Shown piece by piece: positions 52,886 through 61,588 of a stretch of DNA of 64,000 nucleotides. The DNA is from Pontibacter actiniarum. Its GTDB lineage: Bacteria; Bacteroidota; Bacteroidia; Cytophagales; Hymenobacteraceae. The position numbers were made by a program, and so were the translations under genes. The notes below the pieces were generated by a model that did not search any database, was not told the DNA's origin, and saw only the letters and a program-made list of their open reading frames with translations. Position 1 is the stretch's first letter. Each line of letters starts with the position of its first letter. The stretch covers positions 186,001 to 250,000 of the forward strand of contig NZ_CP021235.1 in NCBI RefSeq assembly GCF_003585765.1, in the 5' to 3' direction.

Positions 52886-53497
52886 TTACAGGGGCAGATG
52901 TTGCAGGTCCAGAAGGTCTTGCTGGCGGGCAGTGGCCTGCTTGTTTTTCTTTAGGTCGGGCAGGCTGATGAAGTTGGCGATGGTGTTGCCAAAGGGCATA
53001 CTGACTTTGTTTTCCCAGCAGCTGTTAAAGCTTAAGCCGTCCAGGCCGGTGGACAGGTCGATGCGGTTTGGCGGGTAGCCCAGCTGCACCACAATGTTGG
53101 CCGTGGTCAGGTCCTCCAGGTTTACCTCCTGCTCGGTATAGCCAAACTTATGCAGTACCTGCAGTACTTTTGCGGCGTTTTCAACGGTAGGGTTTATCCA
53201 GATGTCGATGTCGCCGGTGTAGCGCGGGTAGCCGTACAGGGCCACGGCGAAGCCGCCTGCAATGATGTACTCCACACCGGATGCATTTAACTGTTCAATG
53301 TACTCTTGAAAATTGTGTGTCAGCTCCATTTGTACTAAAAGACTGTATTGGGCTCTGAGCTGCTCCACGGCCGCCAGGCGCGCTTCTGCAGGTTGGGAGA
53401 GCCAATAAGTTAAGTCATCGTTGCTGTCCGACAATTTTTTTTTGCTAACCGCTCTGCTTGCCGGGCGGGGCAGAGGGGTGCTGGCTTTTCTGCTCAA
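52886..53497 (-). CDS. Nucleotidyltransferase-like protein (MNT/DUF6036-type)
   Basis: A 203-residue protein. Residues about 73-180 fit a minimal nucleotidyltransferase: 'VEYIIAGGFAVALYGYPRYTGDIDIWINP' has the G-G-x-A and the D-I-D metal pair, and 'NIVVQLGYPPNRIDLSTGLDGLSF' includes a third Asp. Such proteins occur as antitoxin-like or defence-linked partners. The open frame begins at a TTG (53497) within an octamer AAGTATAA; an internal ATG (MELTHNF, near residue 57) could be the real start, which would still keep the whole domain. Directly upstream of its partner. Confidence 0.7.
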   Translation of the reverse strand: MSRKASTPLPRPASRAVSKKKLSDSNDDLTYWLSQPAEARLAAVEQLRAQYSLLVQMELTHNFQEYIEQLNASGVEYIIAGGFAVALYGYPRYTGDIDIWINPTVENAAKVLQVLHKFGYTEQEVNLEDLTTANIVVQLGYPPNRIDLSTGLDGLSFNSCWENKVSMPFGNTIANFISLPDLKKNKQATARQQDLLDLQHLPL

Positions 53498-53552
53498 AGT
53501 ATAAACCTGTTTGATGGTAAAATACAGCTTACGAAAAATCAGCTAATAAGTA

Positions 53553-53584
53553 TGCCAGGCCGCTACCGAAGCAACGGCCTGGCA
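53553..53584. terminator. Hairpin between S9 peptidase and nucleotidyltransferase genes
   Basis: TGCCAGGCCG (53553-53562) pairs with CGGCCTGGCA (53575-53584), 10 bp perfect, 12-base loop. No clear T-run. Confidence 0.55.
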
Positions 53585-53598
53585 CAAAAGTACAAAAT

Positions 53599-55761
53599 TT
53601 ATAGGTTCTCGTCAAAGTACCGGGTCACCTTGCGCATCAGGTGCACCCTGTCCTTGCCGCGAACGTTGTGCGGGTGGCCGGGGTAAACAAAGTAATCCAG
53701 CTGTACGCCTTCGTCTACGGCCTTCTTAATAAACTGGAGGCTGTGCTGCCACACCACCACGTCGTCCACAGTGCCGTGGATCATCAGCAGTTTGCCCTCC
53801 AGGTCCTGTACATGGTTCAAAAGGCTGGCCTCTTCGTAGCCTTTGGGGTTCTGCTCCGGCGCATCCATGTAGCGCTCCGTGTACATCACCTCGTAATACT
53901 TCCAGTCGATAACAGGGCCGCCGGCCACGCCTACCTTAAACACGCCGGGGTGGCGCGTGAGCAGGGAGGTCGTCATAAAGCCGCCAAAGCTCCAGCCGTG
54001 CACGCCTATGCGGTCGGCATCCACGTAAGGCAGCGACTTCAGGTAGCCTACCCCGCGCAGCTGGTCGGCCATCTCCACGGTGCCCAGCTGGCGGAAAGTT
54101 GCCTGCTCAAAGGCAAGGCCACGGTCGCCGGAGCCACGGGAGTCTAGTGTGAACACGATATAGCCTTTCTGGGCCATCAGGTGCATCCAAAGGTTGGCGC
54201 CGCCAAGCCAGCTGTTGGTTACCAGCTGCACATGCGGGCCTCCGTACACATACACCACCACCGGGTACTTCTTGCTCTTGTCCATGTTCGGTGGGGTGAT
54301 CATGCGGGTGTAGAGGTCCGTGCCGTCCTCCGCCTTGATCGGGAAGATAACGGTTTCGCCCAGCTGGTACTCTGCCAGCGGGTTGTTGGCGTTAAGCAGC
54401 GTTTGCAGCACTTTGCCCTCCGTGTTCAGCACCCAGATCTTGCGCGGCGTTACCTGGCTGCTGTAGTTGTCGATAATGTACTTGCTGTTCGGGCTGAGCT
54501 GGGCGTGGTGTGTGCCGCTGCCCTGAGAGATGCGGCGAACCTTGCCGTTGCGCAGGCTCACGGCGTAAATGTGGCGCTCCAGCGGGCTCTCTGCGGTGGA
54601 GGTGTAGTATAGCTCGTCTCCTTTAGGGCTAAAGCCCAGTATGTCCGTCACCATCCACTCGCCGCTGGTCAGCTGGCGGATTTCCTTACCACTGGTGTCG
54701 TACAAGTATAAATGGTCGAAACCGGTGCGCTCGCTGATCCACACGAACTGGTCCGGCTTGGTGGGCACAAAGTACAAGCCGTGCTCCGGCTCCACGTACT
54801 TCTCCTGGCGCTCCTCAAACAGCGTGCGTTCAAACGCACCGGTCAGGGCGCTGTAGCTGTTAAGCTTCAGGTGGTTTTGGTCGCGGTTGAGCACGGCCAC
54901 GTAAATGTGCTTTTCGTCGGGGCTCCAGGTCACGTTTGTCAGGTACTGGTCGGCTGGCTCACCCGTTTTCAGGTAAACCGTCTTCCGGGAGCGGAGGTCG
55001 TACACGCCTACCGTTACCTCGTGGCTCTTGCCGCCGGCCATCGGGTACTTAATGTTGTTCTGCTTTGCCGGGAGCGGGTTGATGTCCACCAGCGGGTAGT
55101 CTGTGACCATGCGCTGGTCCATCTTGTAAAACGCCAGCATACTGCCGCCCGGCGACCAGAACGTGCCCTTGGTAATGCCGAACTCAGAGCGGTGTGCCGC
55201 CTGCCCGTACACCACCGCCACGTTGGCATCGTCGGTAATGGCCTGGTCCGGAGCGCCCGGAGCCGATACAAACAGGTTGTTGCCGTTGGTGTAAGCCACG
55301 CGCTGCATCGTCGGGTCCAGCTCCGTATAGTCGGCCGTCTCGGCGTAAGTGGTTACCACCGTGGCCTTTCCTGATTTCAGGTCATACTGGAAAATGCTGT
55401 TTTGCGCATTGATAACGAAGGTGTTGGCGTCGCGCCAGTGCAGCACCGGAAAGCTGTTGAGCTTATCTGCGCCCACTGCCTCCACCGCCGCGCTCAGCTG
55501 CTGCAGCGTCAGGATGTCGCGCTGGTTCTTGGAGGTGGCGCTGCCGCGTACCAGGGCTTTGGTGCCGTTGTTTTCCCTGATGTAGGTAAAGTCATCTGTT
55601 CCGGCTACCCAGCGCAGCTGCTGCATGTTCTCGGGCAACAGGGTGGGGTTGATGATGGCGTCTTCCATGGTCAGCTGCTTGTCCTGCGCCTGCAGCTGCA
55701 GCGTGGCCGCAACTAAGAGCAGGAGCAGCGCCAGCCGCTTGGTAAAGTATGAAACTGTCAT
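53599..55761 (-). CDS. S9 family peptidase, dipeptidyl peptidase IV-like
   Basis: A periplasmic serine exopeptidase that would remove dipeptides after Pro or Ala. It has 720 residues from ATG 55761, with a signal peptide to about 25 (LQLQAQ). The N-terminal eight-bladed propeller (DPPIV_N) precedes the alpha/beta hydrolase domain. The catalytic Ser591 is in GWSFGGFM, the Asp near 667 in VDDVVVWQHS, and the His near 696 in PGHPHNV. The frame runs to 55797, but the shorter start has the clean signal peptide. Codons are GC-rich. Confidence 0.94.
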   Translation of the reverse strand: MTVSYFTKRLALLLLLVAATLQLQAQDKQLTMEDAIINPTLLPENMQQLRWVAGTDDFTYIRENNGTKALVRGSATSKNQRDILTLQQLSAAVEAVGADKLNSFPVLHWRDANTFVINAQNSIFQYDLKSGKATVVTTYAETADYTELDPTMQRVAYTNGNNLFVSAPGAPDQAITDDANVAVVYGQAAHRSEFGITKGTFWSPGGSMLAFYKMDQRMVTDYPLVDINPLPAKQNNIKYPMAGGKSHEVTVGVYDLRSRKTVYLKTGEPADQYLTNVTWSPDEKHIYVAVLNRDQNHLKLNSYSALTGAFERTLFEERQEKYVEPEHGLYFVPTKPDQFVWISERTGFDHLYLYDTSGKEIRQLTSGEWMVTDILGFSPKGDELYYTSTAESPLERHIYAVSLRNGKVRRISQGSGTHHAQLSPNSKYIIDNYSSQVTPRKIWVLNTEGKVLQTLLNANNPLAEYQLGETVIFPIKAEDGTDLYTRMITPPNMDKSKKYPVVVYVYGGPHVQLVTNSWLGGANLWMHLMAQKGYIVFTLDSRGSGDRGLAFEQATFRQLGTVEMADQLRGVGYLKSLPYVDADRIGVHGWSFGGFMTTSLLTRHPGVFKVGVAGGPVIDWKYYEVMYTERYMDAPEQNPKGYEEASLLNHVQDLEGKLLMIHGTVDDVVVWQHSLQFIKKAVDEGVQLDYFVYPGHPHNVRGKDRVHLMRKVTRYFDENL

Positions 55762-55993
55762 AGGGTTGAAGTATAAATGAAACGAATGCAATCGCAATGC
55801 AAGAACGGTTTTATATCCGTAGGGAGCAAAAACAGGGCCCTTTTCAGCTGCTGGGCGTGCAGCAAAGTATAAGGCGTTAATCTGGGCTGCGTGGAATTAT
55901 ACCCGCCCCGATCTTGTTGAAAACTATAGTCCTGAATCGGAAAGGAGAGGAGTTATAGTCACAGGCTAGCTTCTTTAACTGGGCATAATTTAG

Positions 55994-56001
55994 TAATTTT
56001 G
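55994..56001 (+). promoter_or_regulatory. -7 promoter box very close to clpS
   Basis: TAATTTTG fits TAnnTTTG and ends 4 bases before the clpS ATG. If used, the transcript would begin at or near the start codon, i.e. leaderless. Confidence 0.4.
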
Positions 56002-56005
56002 TACT

Positions 56006-56293
56006 ATGAATTGGGATACAGATATTTTTCATAAAGAAGACGTTGACGTTGAATTGCTCGAAGAAAGCACCGACCTGCGCAACCTGGTGGTGTATAACGA
56101 CGACGTGAACACGTTTGACCACGTAATCGAGACGCTGATTAAAGTATGCAAGCATACGGCAGAGCAGGCGGAGCAGTGTACGCTGCTGATCCATTACAAA
56201 GGCAAGTGTACCGTAAAAGTCGGTTCTTACGAGGAGCTGGTCGGTATGTGCACAGCGCTGCACGACAAAGACCTTTCAGCGGATATAGAATAG
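56006..56293 (+). CDS. clpS: ATP-dependent Clp protease adaptor ClpS
   Basis: A 95-residue adaptor that hands N-degron proteins to ClpA/ClpC. The binding block 'RNLVVYNDDVNTFDHVIETLIKVCKHT' (about 25-51) has the N-D-D residues that hold the N-terminal amino group; 'AEQCTLLIHYKGKCTVKVGSYEELVGM' follows. It lacks a long N-terminal tail, but the acidic segment (EDVDVELLEES) fits the flexible part. recR follows after 18 bases with an AGGAGGT ribosome site. Confidence 0.93.
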   Translation: MNWDTDIFHKEDVDVELLEESTDLRNLVVYNDDVNTFDHVIETLIKVCKHTAEQAEQCTLLIHYKGKCTVKVGSYEELVGMCTALHDKDLSADIE

Positions 56294-56311
56294 AGGAGGT
56301 TTATAGGATTG

Positions 56312-56920
56312 ATGAATTTTCCGTCGAAACTGATTGAGAACGCCGTGGAGGAGCTGGCGAAGCTACCCGGCGTTGGTAGGAAAACTGCGCTTCGGCTGGC
56401 CCTGCACCTGCTAAAGGAAGAGACTGAGGAGACCTTTTCGCTGGCTGAGGCGCTGGTGAAGATGCGAACCGATGTAAAGCACTGCAAAACGTGCCACAAC
56501 ATCTCCGACACCGAGATCTGCGATATTTGCTCTAACCCGCTGCGCGACAAAAGCGTGCTTTGCGTAGTGAGCGATATCCGGGATGTGATAGCGATCGAGA
56601 ACACCTCGCAGTACAAGGGGCTCTACCACGTGCTGGGCGGCGTAATATCGCCTATCGAGGGCATAGGCCCCTCCGACCTGCACATCGACTCGCTGCTGGA
56701 GCGGCTTCCTGCCTCGGAGGTACGGGAGATTCTGCTAGCCATCAGCCCGACCATGGAGGGCGATACCACCGGCTTTTACCTTACCCGAAAGCTCCGCGAC
56801 TTTGACCTGCGCATTACCACCATCGCCCGTGGCGTGCCGGTAGGAGGCGAGCTGGAGTATACCGATGAAATTACACTGGGTAGGAGTATCGTGGAGCGCA
56901 CGGCCTACGGGAAAGTATAA
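56312..56920 (+). CDS. recR: Recombination protein RecR
   Basis: A 202-residue DNA repair protein that works with RecF and RecO to load RecA at gaps. It has helix-hairpin-helix 'LAKLPGVGRKTALRLALHLL' (about 15-34), a four-Cys zinc finger 'CKTCHNISDTEICDIC' (about 57-72), and a Toprim domain 'SVLCVVSDIRDVIAIENTSQYKGLYHVLGG' (about 82-110) with the conserved 'PTMEGDTTGFYL'. ATG 56312 has an AGGAGGT site 11 bases upstream; a TTG at 56309 precedes it. The final codons and stop lie in AAGTATAA. Confidence 0.96.
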   Translation: MNFPSKLIENAVEELAKLPGVGRKTALRLALHLLKEETEETFSLAEALVKMRTDVKHCKTCHNISDTEICDICSNPLRDKSVLCVVSDIRDVIAIENTSQYKGLYHVLGGVISPIEGIGPSDLHIDSLLERLPASEVREILLAISPTMEGDTTGFYLTRKLRDFDLRITTIARGVPVGGELEYTDEITLGRSIVERTAYGKV

Positions 56921-56938
56921 CAGGACTTAAAGAAGTAT

Positions 56939-56975
56939 AAAAAAGGGCTGCAGATATCTTCTGCAGCCCTTTTTT
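56939..56975. terminator. Intrinsic terminator after recR
   Basis: AAAAAAGGGCTGCAG pairs with CTGCAGCCCTTTTTT, a 15-bp perfect stem with a 7-base loop. An AAGTATAA octamer (56933-56940) overlaps its foot. Confidence 0.92.
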
Positions 56976-57148
56976 ATTTCCCGTGGCTGGTTTCTCCCCG
57001 GCCTGCTGCGGTGTTTTTGTGCTGGTGCAGTAGGTGAAGCAGCTCTTATTTTTAGTTAAAATTGTACTTATAAGCAGTATATACATAACTATTTTAATCT
57101 AAATTAGTAACATGTAAAGTGTTTAAAGAATAATCCAAAAGTGTGCCT

Positions 57149-59215
57149 ATGCAAGCTTCACCCCCGGGCGCAAAAAGCCACCTTAGTTGGCAACGGCTGT
57201 GCTTTGCTGTCATAGCTGTTATCAGCCTGTCCTTACATACTGCCCCGTCTGCTTATAGCCAGGGCGTGCAAGCCCGCACCAGCTGCGCTTCCCCTGTAAA
57301 GCCCACAATCAGCGCTAACGGGCCAACCACACTGTGCGCAGGCGGAAGCGTGCTGCTGACTGCCAGCCCGGGCCAAAGCTACAAATGGAGCAACGGCGCC
57401 ACCACCCGGGCTATCACCGTGACGCAGCCGGGCACTTACGGTGTGGAAGTAACCGACGGCAACGGCTGTGTCGGAAAGGCCGAGGATGTGGTTGTGTCGG
57501 TGGCCGGCAAGCTGAAGGCTCCAAAGATCGCATACACAGAGCCGCTGGTCGTGTGTCAGCAGGGGAGCCTTAGCATGTCTGTGCCGGAGCAGGAGGGGGC
57601 GGCCTATGTCTGGAAAAAGGACGGGGTGCCGGTCTACGACGACTCGCATGAGTATGTGGCCCGGGAGGCTGGCGTTTACACAGTGGAGCTTTCCAACTTC
57701 TGCGGTGCGGTGCGAAGCACAAACAAAGTTGAGTTTAAGGTACTCGAGCCGTTGCCTGCCTTTGAAGTAGAGGCCGCTGGCTCGCTGACCTTCTGTAAAG
57801 GGGGCAGCGTGAAACTGACCGTGCCGGAGTACAAGGACGTTACCTATGCCTGGTACAGGGATGGAAACCCGGTAGACGGCACCACCCATGAACTGGTAGC
57901 AAAAGAAGCCGGCAGCTACACCGCAACGCTTACGAACGAGTGCGGGGCCTACAGCAGTAAAAACGCGCAGCGCGTAGAACTGCTCTCGCTGCCGGAGAAG
58001 CCAGAGGTGCAGGATGTAACGGGCTGTACCAAGACAGCCTTAACGCTCACCGCTACCGGTGCGAGCCCGGGTAAGTACAGGTGGTACACAGCGGCAACAG
58101 GAGGGAGCGCCCTTGCCGGGGCAGACGGCCCGAGTTTCACAACGCCTGTACTCACGGCCTCCACTACCTATTATGTGGCCATCACCAACGGGCAGTGCGA
58201 GAGCGAGCGGGTGCCTGTGCAGGCGAACATCAAAACCAAACCCACCGCGCCGGAGATCGTGGTGCACGGCGAGCTTACCTTCTGTGAGGGAGGTGCCGTA
58301 GAGTTGAGCACCGCCTCTTACAAAGGTTTACAGTATGTGTGGCTCCGCAACGGAGAGGAGGTTGCCACAGGAGTCAGCACGATAGAAGCCTCTGAAAGCG
58401 GAGAGTATTCCCTCAAGGTAGAGAACGAGTGCGGCACAGCTTACGCGACGAGCAAGGTAACGGTAACTGTACGGCCCGCCCCTCCTGCTCCCGAAGTGCA
58501 GCACGGCAGCACCTGTGGCACGGGCGAGGTTACTCTGTCGGCAACGGGTGGTGCTGCGGGTGACTACCGCTGGTATGAGGGGCTTACCGCCGCCGCAATG
58601 GCAGATGTTACCGGCAGCAGCTTTACAACCCCGGTGCTGCAAAACTCCCGCACTTACTATGTGTCGCTTGTAAAGAACGGGTGCGAAAGTGAGCGGGTGC
58701 CTGTGCAGGCCAGTGTGCTGCCTGTGCCGCAGGCGGTGGCCAGCGTGCAGGACCTGGAAATAGAGTCGGGCGGAAGCACGCGCCTGTCCGGGAGCGGCGG
58801 TGTAAAGTATACCTGGAGCCCGGCCACCGGCCTGGACGATCCCGCTACTGCCAGCCCTGTTGCCACCCCGGCACAAACCACCCGCTACACCCTCACGGTA
58901 ACGAACGATGCCGGCTGCGAAGACACGACCAGCGTGGTGGTGGCGGTGCGGCAGCTATTGGTTATTCCCAATGCCTTTTCGCCGAACGGCGATGGCGTGA
59001 ACGATACCTGGGAAGTAAAGAACCTGGAGTACTTTCCGGAGGCAAAAGTGGAGGTCTACAACCGTTGGGGAAACCTGATTTTTGAGCGGAGCAACTACCG
59101 GGGCGATTGGGACGGGACCTACAGAGGCGCTGCGTTACCGGTCAGCACCTACTTCTACGTCATCTCCATCCCCAACAAGAAGAAGTTTACCGGCTATGTG
59201 AATATCGTGAATTAA
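57149..59215 (+). CDS. Type IX-secreted gliding-type protein with Ig-like repeats (CHU_C tail)
   Basis: A protein of about 688 residues with a signal peptide near 13-40 (AVISLSLHTAPSAYSQG). It is built from repeated Ig-like/PKD-type modules with C...C pairs, e.g. 'LTFCKGGSVKLTVPEYKDVTYAWYRDG' and 'LTFCEGGAVELSTASYKGLQYVWLRNG', each followed by 'TYYV..NG..ESERVPVQA'. The final part has the type B sorting domain: 'VIPNAFSPNGDGVNDTW' (about 605) and 'YNRWGNLIFE', ending in GYVNIVN. It would be exported by the type IX system to the surface. ATG 57149 is preferred over the GTG at 57143. Confidence 0.9.
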   Translation: MQASPPGAKSHLSWQRLCFAVIAVISLSLHTAPSAYSQGVQARTSCASPVKPTISANGPTTLCAGGSVLLTASPGQSYKWSNGATTRAITVTQPGTYGVEVTDGNGCVGKAEDVVVSVAGKLKAPKIAYTEPLVVCQQGSLSMSVPEQEGAAYVWKKDGVPVYDDSHEYVAREAGVYTVELSNFCGAVRSTNKVEFKVLEPLPAFEVEAAGSLTFCKGGSVKLTVPEYKDVTYAWYRDGNPVDGTTHELVAKEAGSYTATLTNECGAYSSKNAQRVELLSLPEKPEVQDVTGCTKTALTLTATGASPGKYRWYTAATGGSALAGADGPSFTTPVLTASTTYYVAITNGQCESERVPVQANIKTKPTAPEIVVHGELTFCEGGAVELSTASYKGLQYVWLRNGEEVATGVSTIEASESGEYSLKVENECGTAYATSKVTVTVRPAPPAPEVQHGSTCGTGEVTLSATGGAAGDYRWYEGLTAAAMADVTGSSFTTPVLQNSRTYYVSLVKNGCESERVPVQASVLPVPQAVASVQDLEIESGGSTRLSGSGGVKYTWSPATGLDDPATASPVATPAQTTRYTLTVTNDAGCEDTTSVVVAVRQLLVIPNAFSPNGDGVNDTWEVKNLEYFPEAKVEVYNRWGNLIFERSNYRGDWDGTYRGAALPVSTYFYVISIPNKKKFTGYVNIVN

Positions 59216-59240
59216 AGAATGGAACGCAGCGGACACGCCT

Positions 59241-60245
59241 ATGAAACTACTTATACCTTGCCTTGCCTGGCTTTGCCTCCCTTTGCTGGCTCTGGGGCAG
59301 CAGAAGCCACAGTACAGCCAGTACTCCATCAACAATTACCTGCTTAACCCTGCCATTGCAGGCATAGAGGAGTATGCCGACGTTAAAATCGGGAGCCGGT
59401 CTCAGATGACGGGGATGGAGGGAGAGCCGACCACTTTTTACTTGAGTGCCCATGCGCCCCTTGGCTACACCTCAAAGGGGGCAGGCCGCAAGCGCGGCAA
59501 CAGATCCACGCCGTCTTTTGGCGGAAGGAACCAGGGGGGGCGTGTCAGTCAGCAGTTCAGGCCGCACCATGGGCTGGGTATTCTGGCGGTGCGCGACCGC
59601 TTTGGCGCTTTTTCCAGAACGGAGGCCAGCCTGGCGTACGCCTACCACCTGGGGCTCTCCCGGGATGTACGGCTGTCGGGCGGCCTGAGCATGGGCCTGA
59701 TCCAGCAGCACCTGCGCTCCGATGAACTCACCTTCGCCAACCCTGCCGACGCTGCAAAGTCAGACTGGAACATGGTAAAGCCAAACCTGTCGTTGGGGCT
59801 GTGGCTCTACGGCAGCAACTTCTACATCGGCACCTCGGTGACGCAGCTCATGGGCAACTCCACCAACTTCGATAACTCGGTAGAGGATCGCAACCTGCTC
59901 TACGAGCACTACTTTCTGACGGCCGCCTACAAATTCGACATCACGGAGCAGGTCAGCCTGATTCCGTCTGTTATGGCCATGTGGCTGCAGCCACTGCCCG
60001 GCTCCCTGGACTTTAACCTGCGGGCCGTGTATGACAACCGTCTGTGGGTGGGCGGCACTTACCGCCAAAACGGAAACTACGCTGTGCTGGCCGGCGTCAC
60101 GATAAACCACATCTTTGACCTGGGCTACGCCTATGACCGCGGCGTGCCCGCCTTTAACGGCATGGGGAGCGGTAACCATGAGGTGGTGGTGGGCATGCGC
60201 ATCTTTAACAAGGCGAAAGTATTGTGCCCTAGTAACCTCTGGTAG
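59241..60245 (+). CDS. PorP/SprF family type IX secretion membrane protein
   Basis: A 334-residue outer-membrane protein. Signal peptide about 1-20 (LLALGQ). 'QYSQYSINNYLLNPAIAGIEEYADVKIGSRSQMTGMEGEPTTFYLS' (about 24-69) is the PorP/SprF signature; the end has 'GLNFYIGTSVTQL'-type beta strands and 'VVGMRIF'. These proteins anchor type B-tailed substrates. It lies 25 bases after the gliding-type protein, as is usual for such pairs. Confidence 0.92.
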   Translation: MKLLIPCLAWLCLPLLALGQQKPQYSQYSINNYLLNPAIAGIEEYADVKIGSRSQMTGMEGEPTTFYLSAHAPLGYTSKGAGRKRGNRSTPSFGGRNQGGRVSQQFRPHHGLGILAVRDRFGAFSRTEASLAYAYHLGLSRDVRLSGGLSMGLIQQHLRSDELTFANPADAAKSDWNMVKPNLSLGLWLYGSNFYIGTSVTQLMGNSTNFDNSVEDRNLLYEHYFLTAAYKFDITEQVSLIPSVMAMWLQPLPGSLDFNLRAVYDNRLWVGGTYRQNGNYAVLAGVTINHIFDLGYAYDRGVPAFNGMGSGNHEVVVGMRIFNKAKVLCPSNLW

Positions 60246-60373
60246 GCAGCGGGCTTTTTTCTCCTGTCTTCCTCCTTAATCTGCTGCTTTTATTTTGGCT
60301 GCGCCCGATAATCAGCCGTGCTGCTGGAAAGTCTGTGGCATTATGAGTAAATTGCAAGCTTAACATTAAGCTT

Positions 60374-61588
60374 ATGCAAGAAACAGAAGAGGCGAAAGCC
60401 ATCCTTTCAGATAGAATACTCTCCCTGGCCGAGTCGCAAACCATTGCCATGGCCAAGAAAGCCCGCGAACTGGCAGCCAAAGGCAACGATGTAATCAACC
60501 TGAGTTTCGGAGAGCCTGATTTCCAGACGCCGCAGTACATTAAGGACGCTGCCAAGCAGGCCATTGATGAGGGCTTTACCTTTTATACCCCGGTGCCGGG
60601 TTACCCGGAGCTGCGCCAGGAAATCGTTAAAAAGTTCAAGCGCGACAACAACCTGGACTTCGTGCCGGAGAACATCGTGGTGTCTACAGGGGCCAAGCAA
60701 AGTATAGCCAACGCTATTCTGTGCCTGGTAAACCCCGGCGATGAAGTGGTTATCTTCTCCCCGTACTGGGTGTCTTATGAGGAGATCGTGAAATTGGCCG
60801 AGGGGGTGCCGGTGCCGGTGATGGGGCGCCTGGAGAACGACTATAAGGTAACGGCCGAGCAACTGGAGAAGGCGATCACCTCCAACACAAAGGTGGTGAT
60901 GTACTCTTCGCCGTGCAACCCGACCGGAGCCGTGTTTGACGAGGAAGAACTGATGGCCATTGCGCGCGTGCTGGAGAAGCATCCGCAGGTGTACATCATC
61001 GCCGATGAGATTTATGAGTACATCAACTTCGGGGGCAAGCACTTCAGCATGGCCGCCATCGACTTTATCCGCGACCGCGTAGTTACCGTGAACGGCTTTT
61101 CGAAAGGCTATGCCATGACGGGCTGGCGCGTAGGCTACCTGGCCGCCAACCGCGAAATTGCCGCTGCCTGCGACAAGATGCAGAGCCAGATCACGTCCGG
61201 AACCTGCTCCATCTCTCAGAAAGCCGCTACAGCCGCGCTGCAAGGCGGGAACGCCAGCGCCCTGGAAATGACGGAGGCCTACCGCCGCCGCCGCGACCTG
61301 GTGCTGAGCATCATGGACACGATCCCCGGCTTTAAAACCTACCTGCCAAACGGCGCCTTCTATATTTTCCCGGAGGTGAGCCACTACTTCGGCAAGCAGT
61401 ACAACGGCAACACCATCGAAAGTGCCCGTGACCTGAGCATGTTTATACTTACCGATGCCCACGTGGCCGTGGTGAGCGGAGAGGCCTTTGGTGCACCGCA
61501 GTGTATCCGCTTCTCGTTTGCCACATCCGACGAAAAACTGGTAGAGGCACTGCGCCGCATTAAAAACAGCCTCGCAAAACTGCAGTAA
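60374..61588 (+). CDS. Pyridoxal phosphate aminotransferase, aspartate type
   Basis: A 404-residue fold-type I class I/II aminotransferase. It has 'NLSFGEPDFQTPQYIKDAA' (about 43-61) and 'NPTGAVFDEEEL', and the PLP Lys244 in 'FSKGYAMTGWRVGYL'. 'RFSFATSDEKL' near the end has the carboxylate-binding Arg. This fits the aspC-like I-gamma group, which moves the amino group between aspartate and 2-oxoglutarate; the exact substrate may be broader. The final base is shared with the next gene (TAATG). Confidence 0.9.
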   Translation: MQETEEAKAILSDRILSLAESQTIAMAKKARELAAKGNDVINLSFGEPDFQTPQYIKDAAKQAIDEGFTFYTPVPGYPELRQEIVKKFKRDNNLDFVPENIVVSTGAKQSIANAILCLVNPGDEVVIFSPYWVSYEEIVKLAEGVPVPVMGRLENDYKVTAEQLEKAITSNTKVVMYSSPCNPTGAVFDEEELMAIARVLEKHPQVYIIADEIYEYINFGGKHFSMAAIDFIRDRVVTVNGFSKGYAMTGWRVGYLAANREIAAACDKMQSQITSGTCSISQKAATAALQGGNASALEMTEAYRRRRDLVLSIMDTIPGFKTYLPNGAFYIFPEVSHYFGKQYNGNTIESARDLSMFILTDAHVAVVSGEAFGAPQCIRFSFATSDEKLVEALRRIKNSLAKLQ

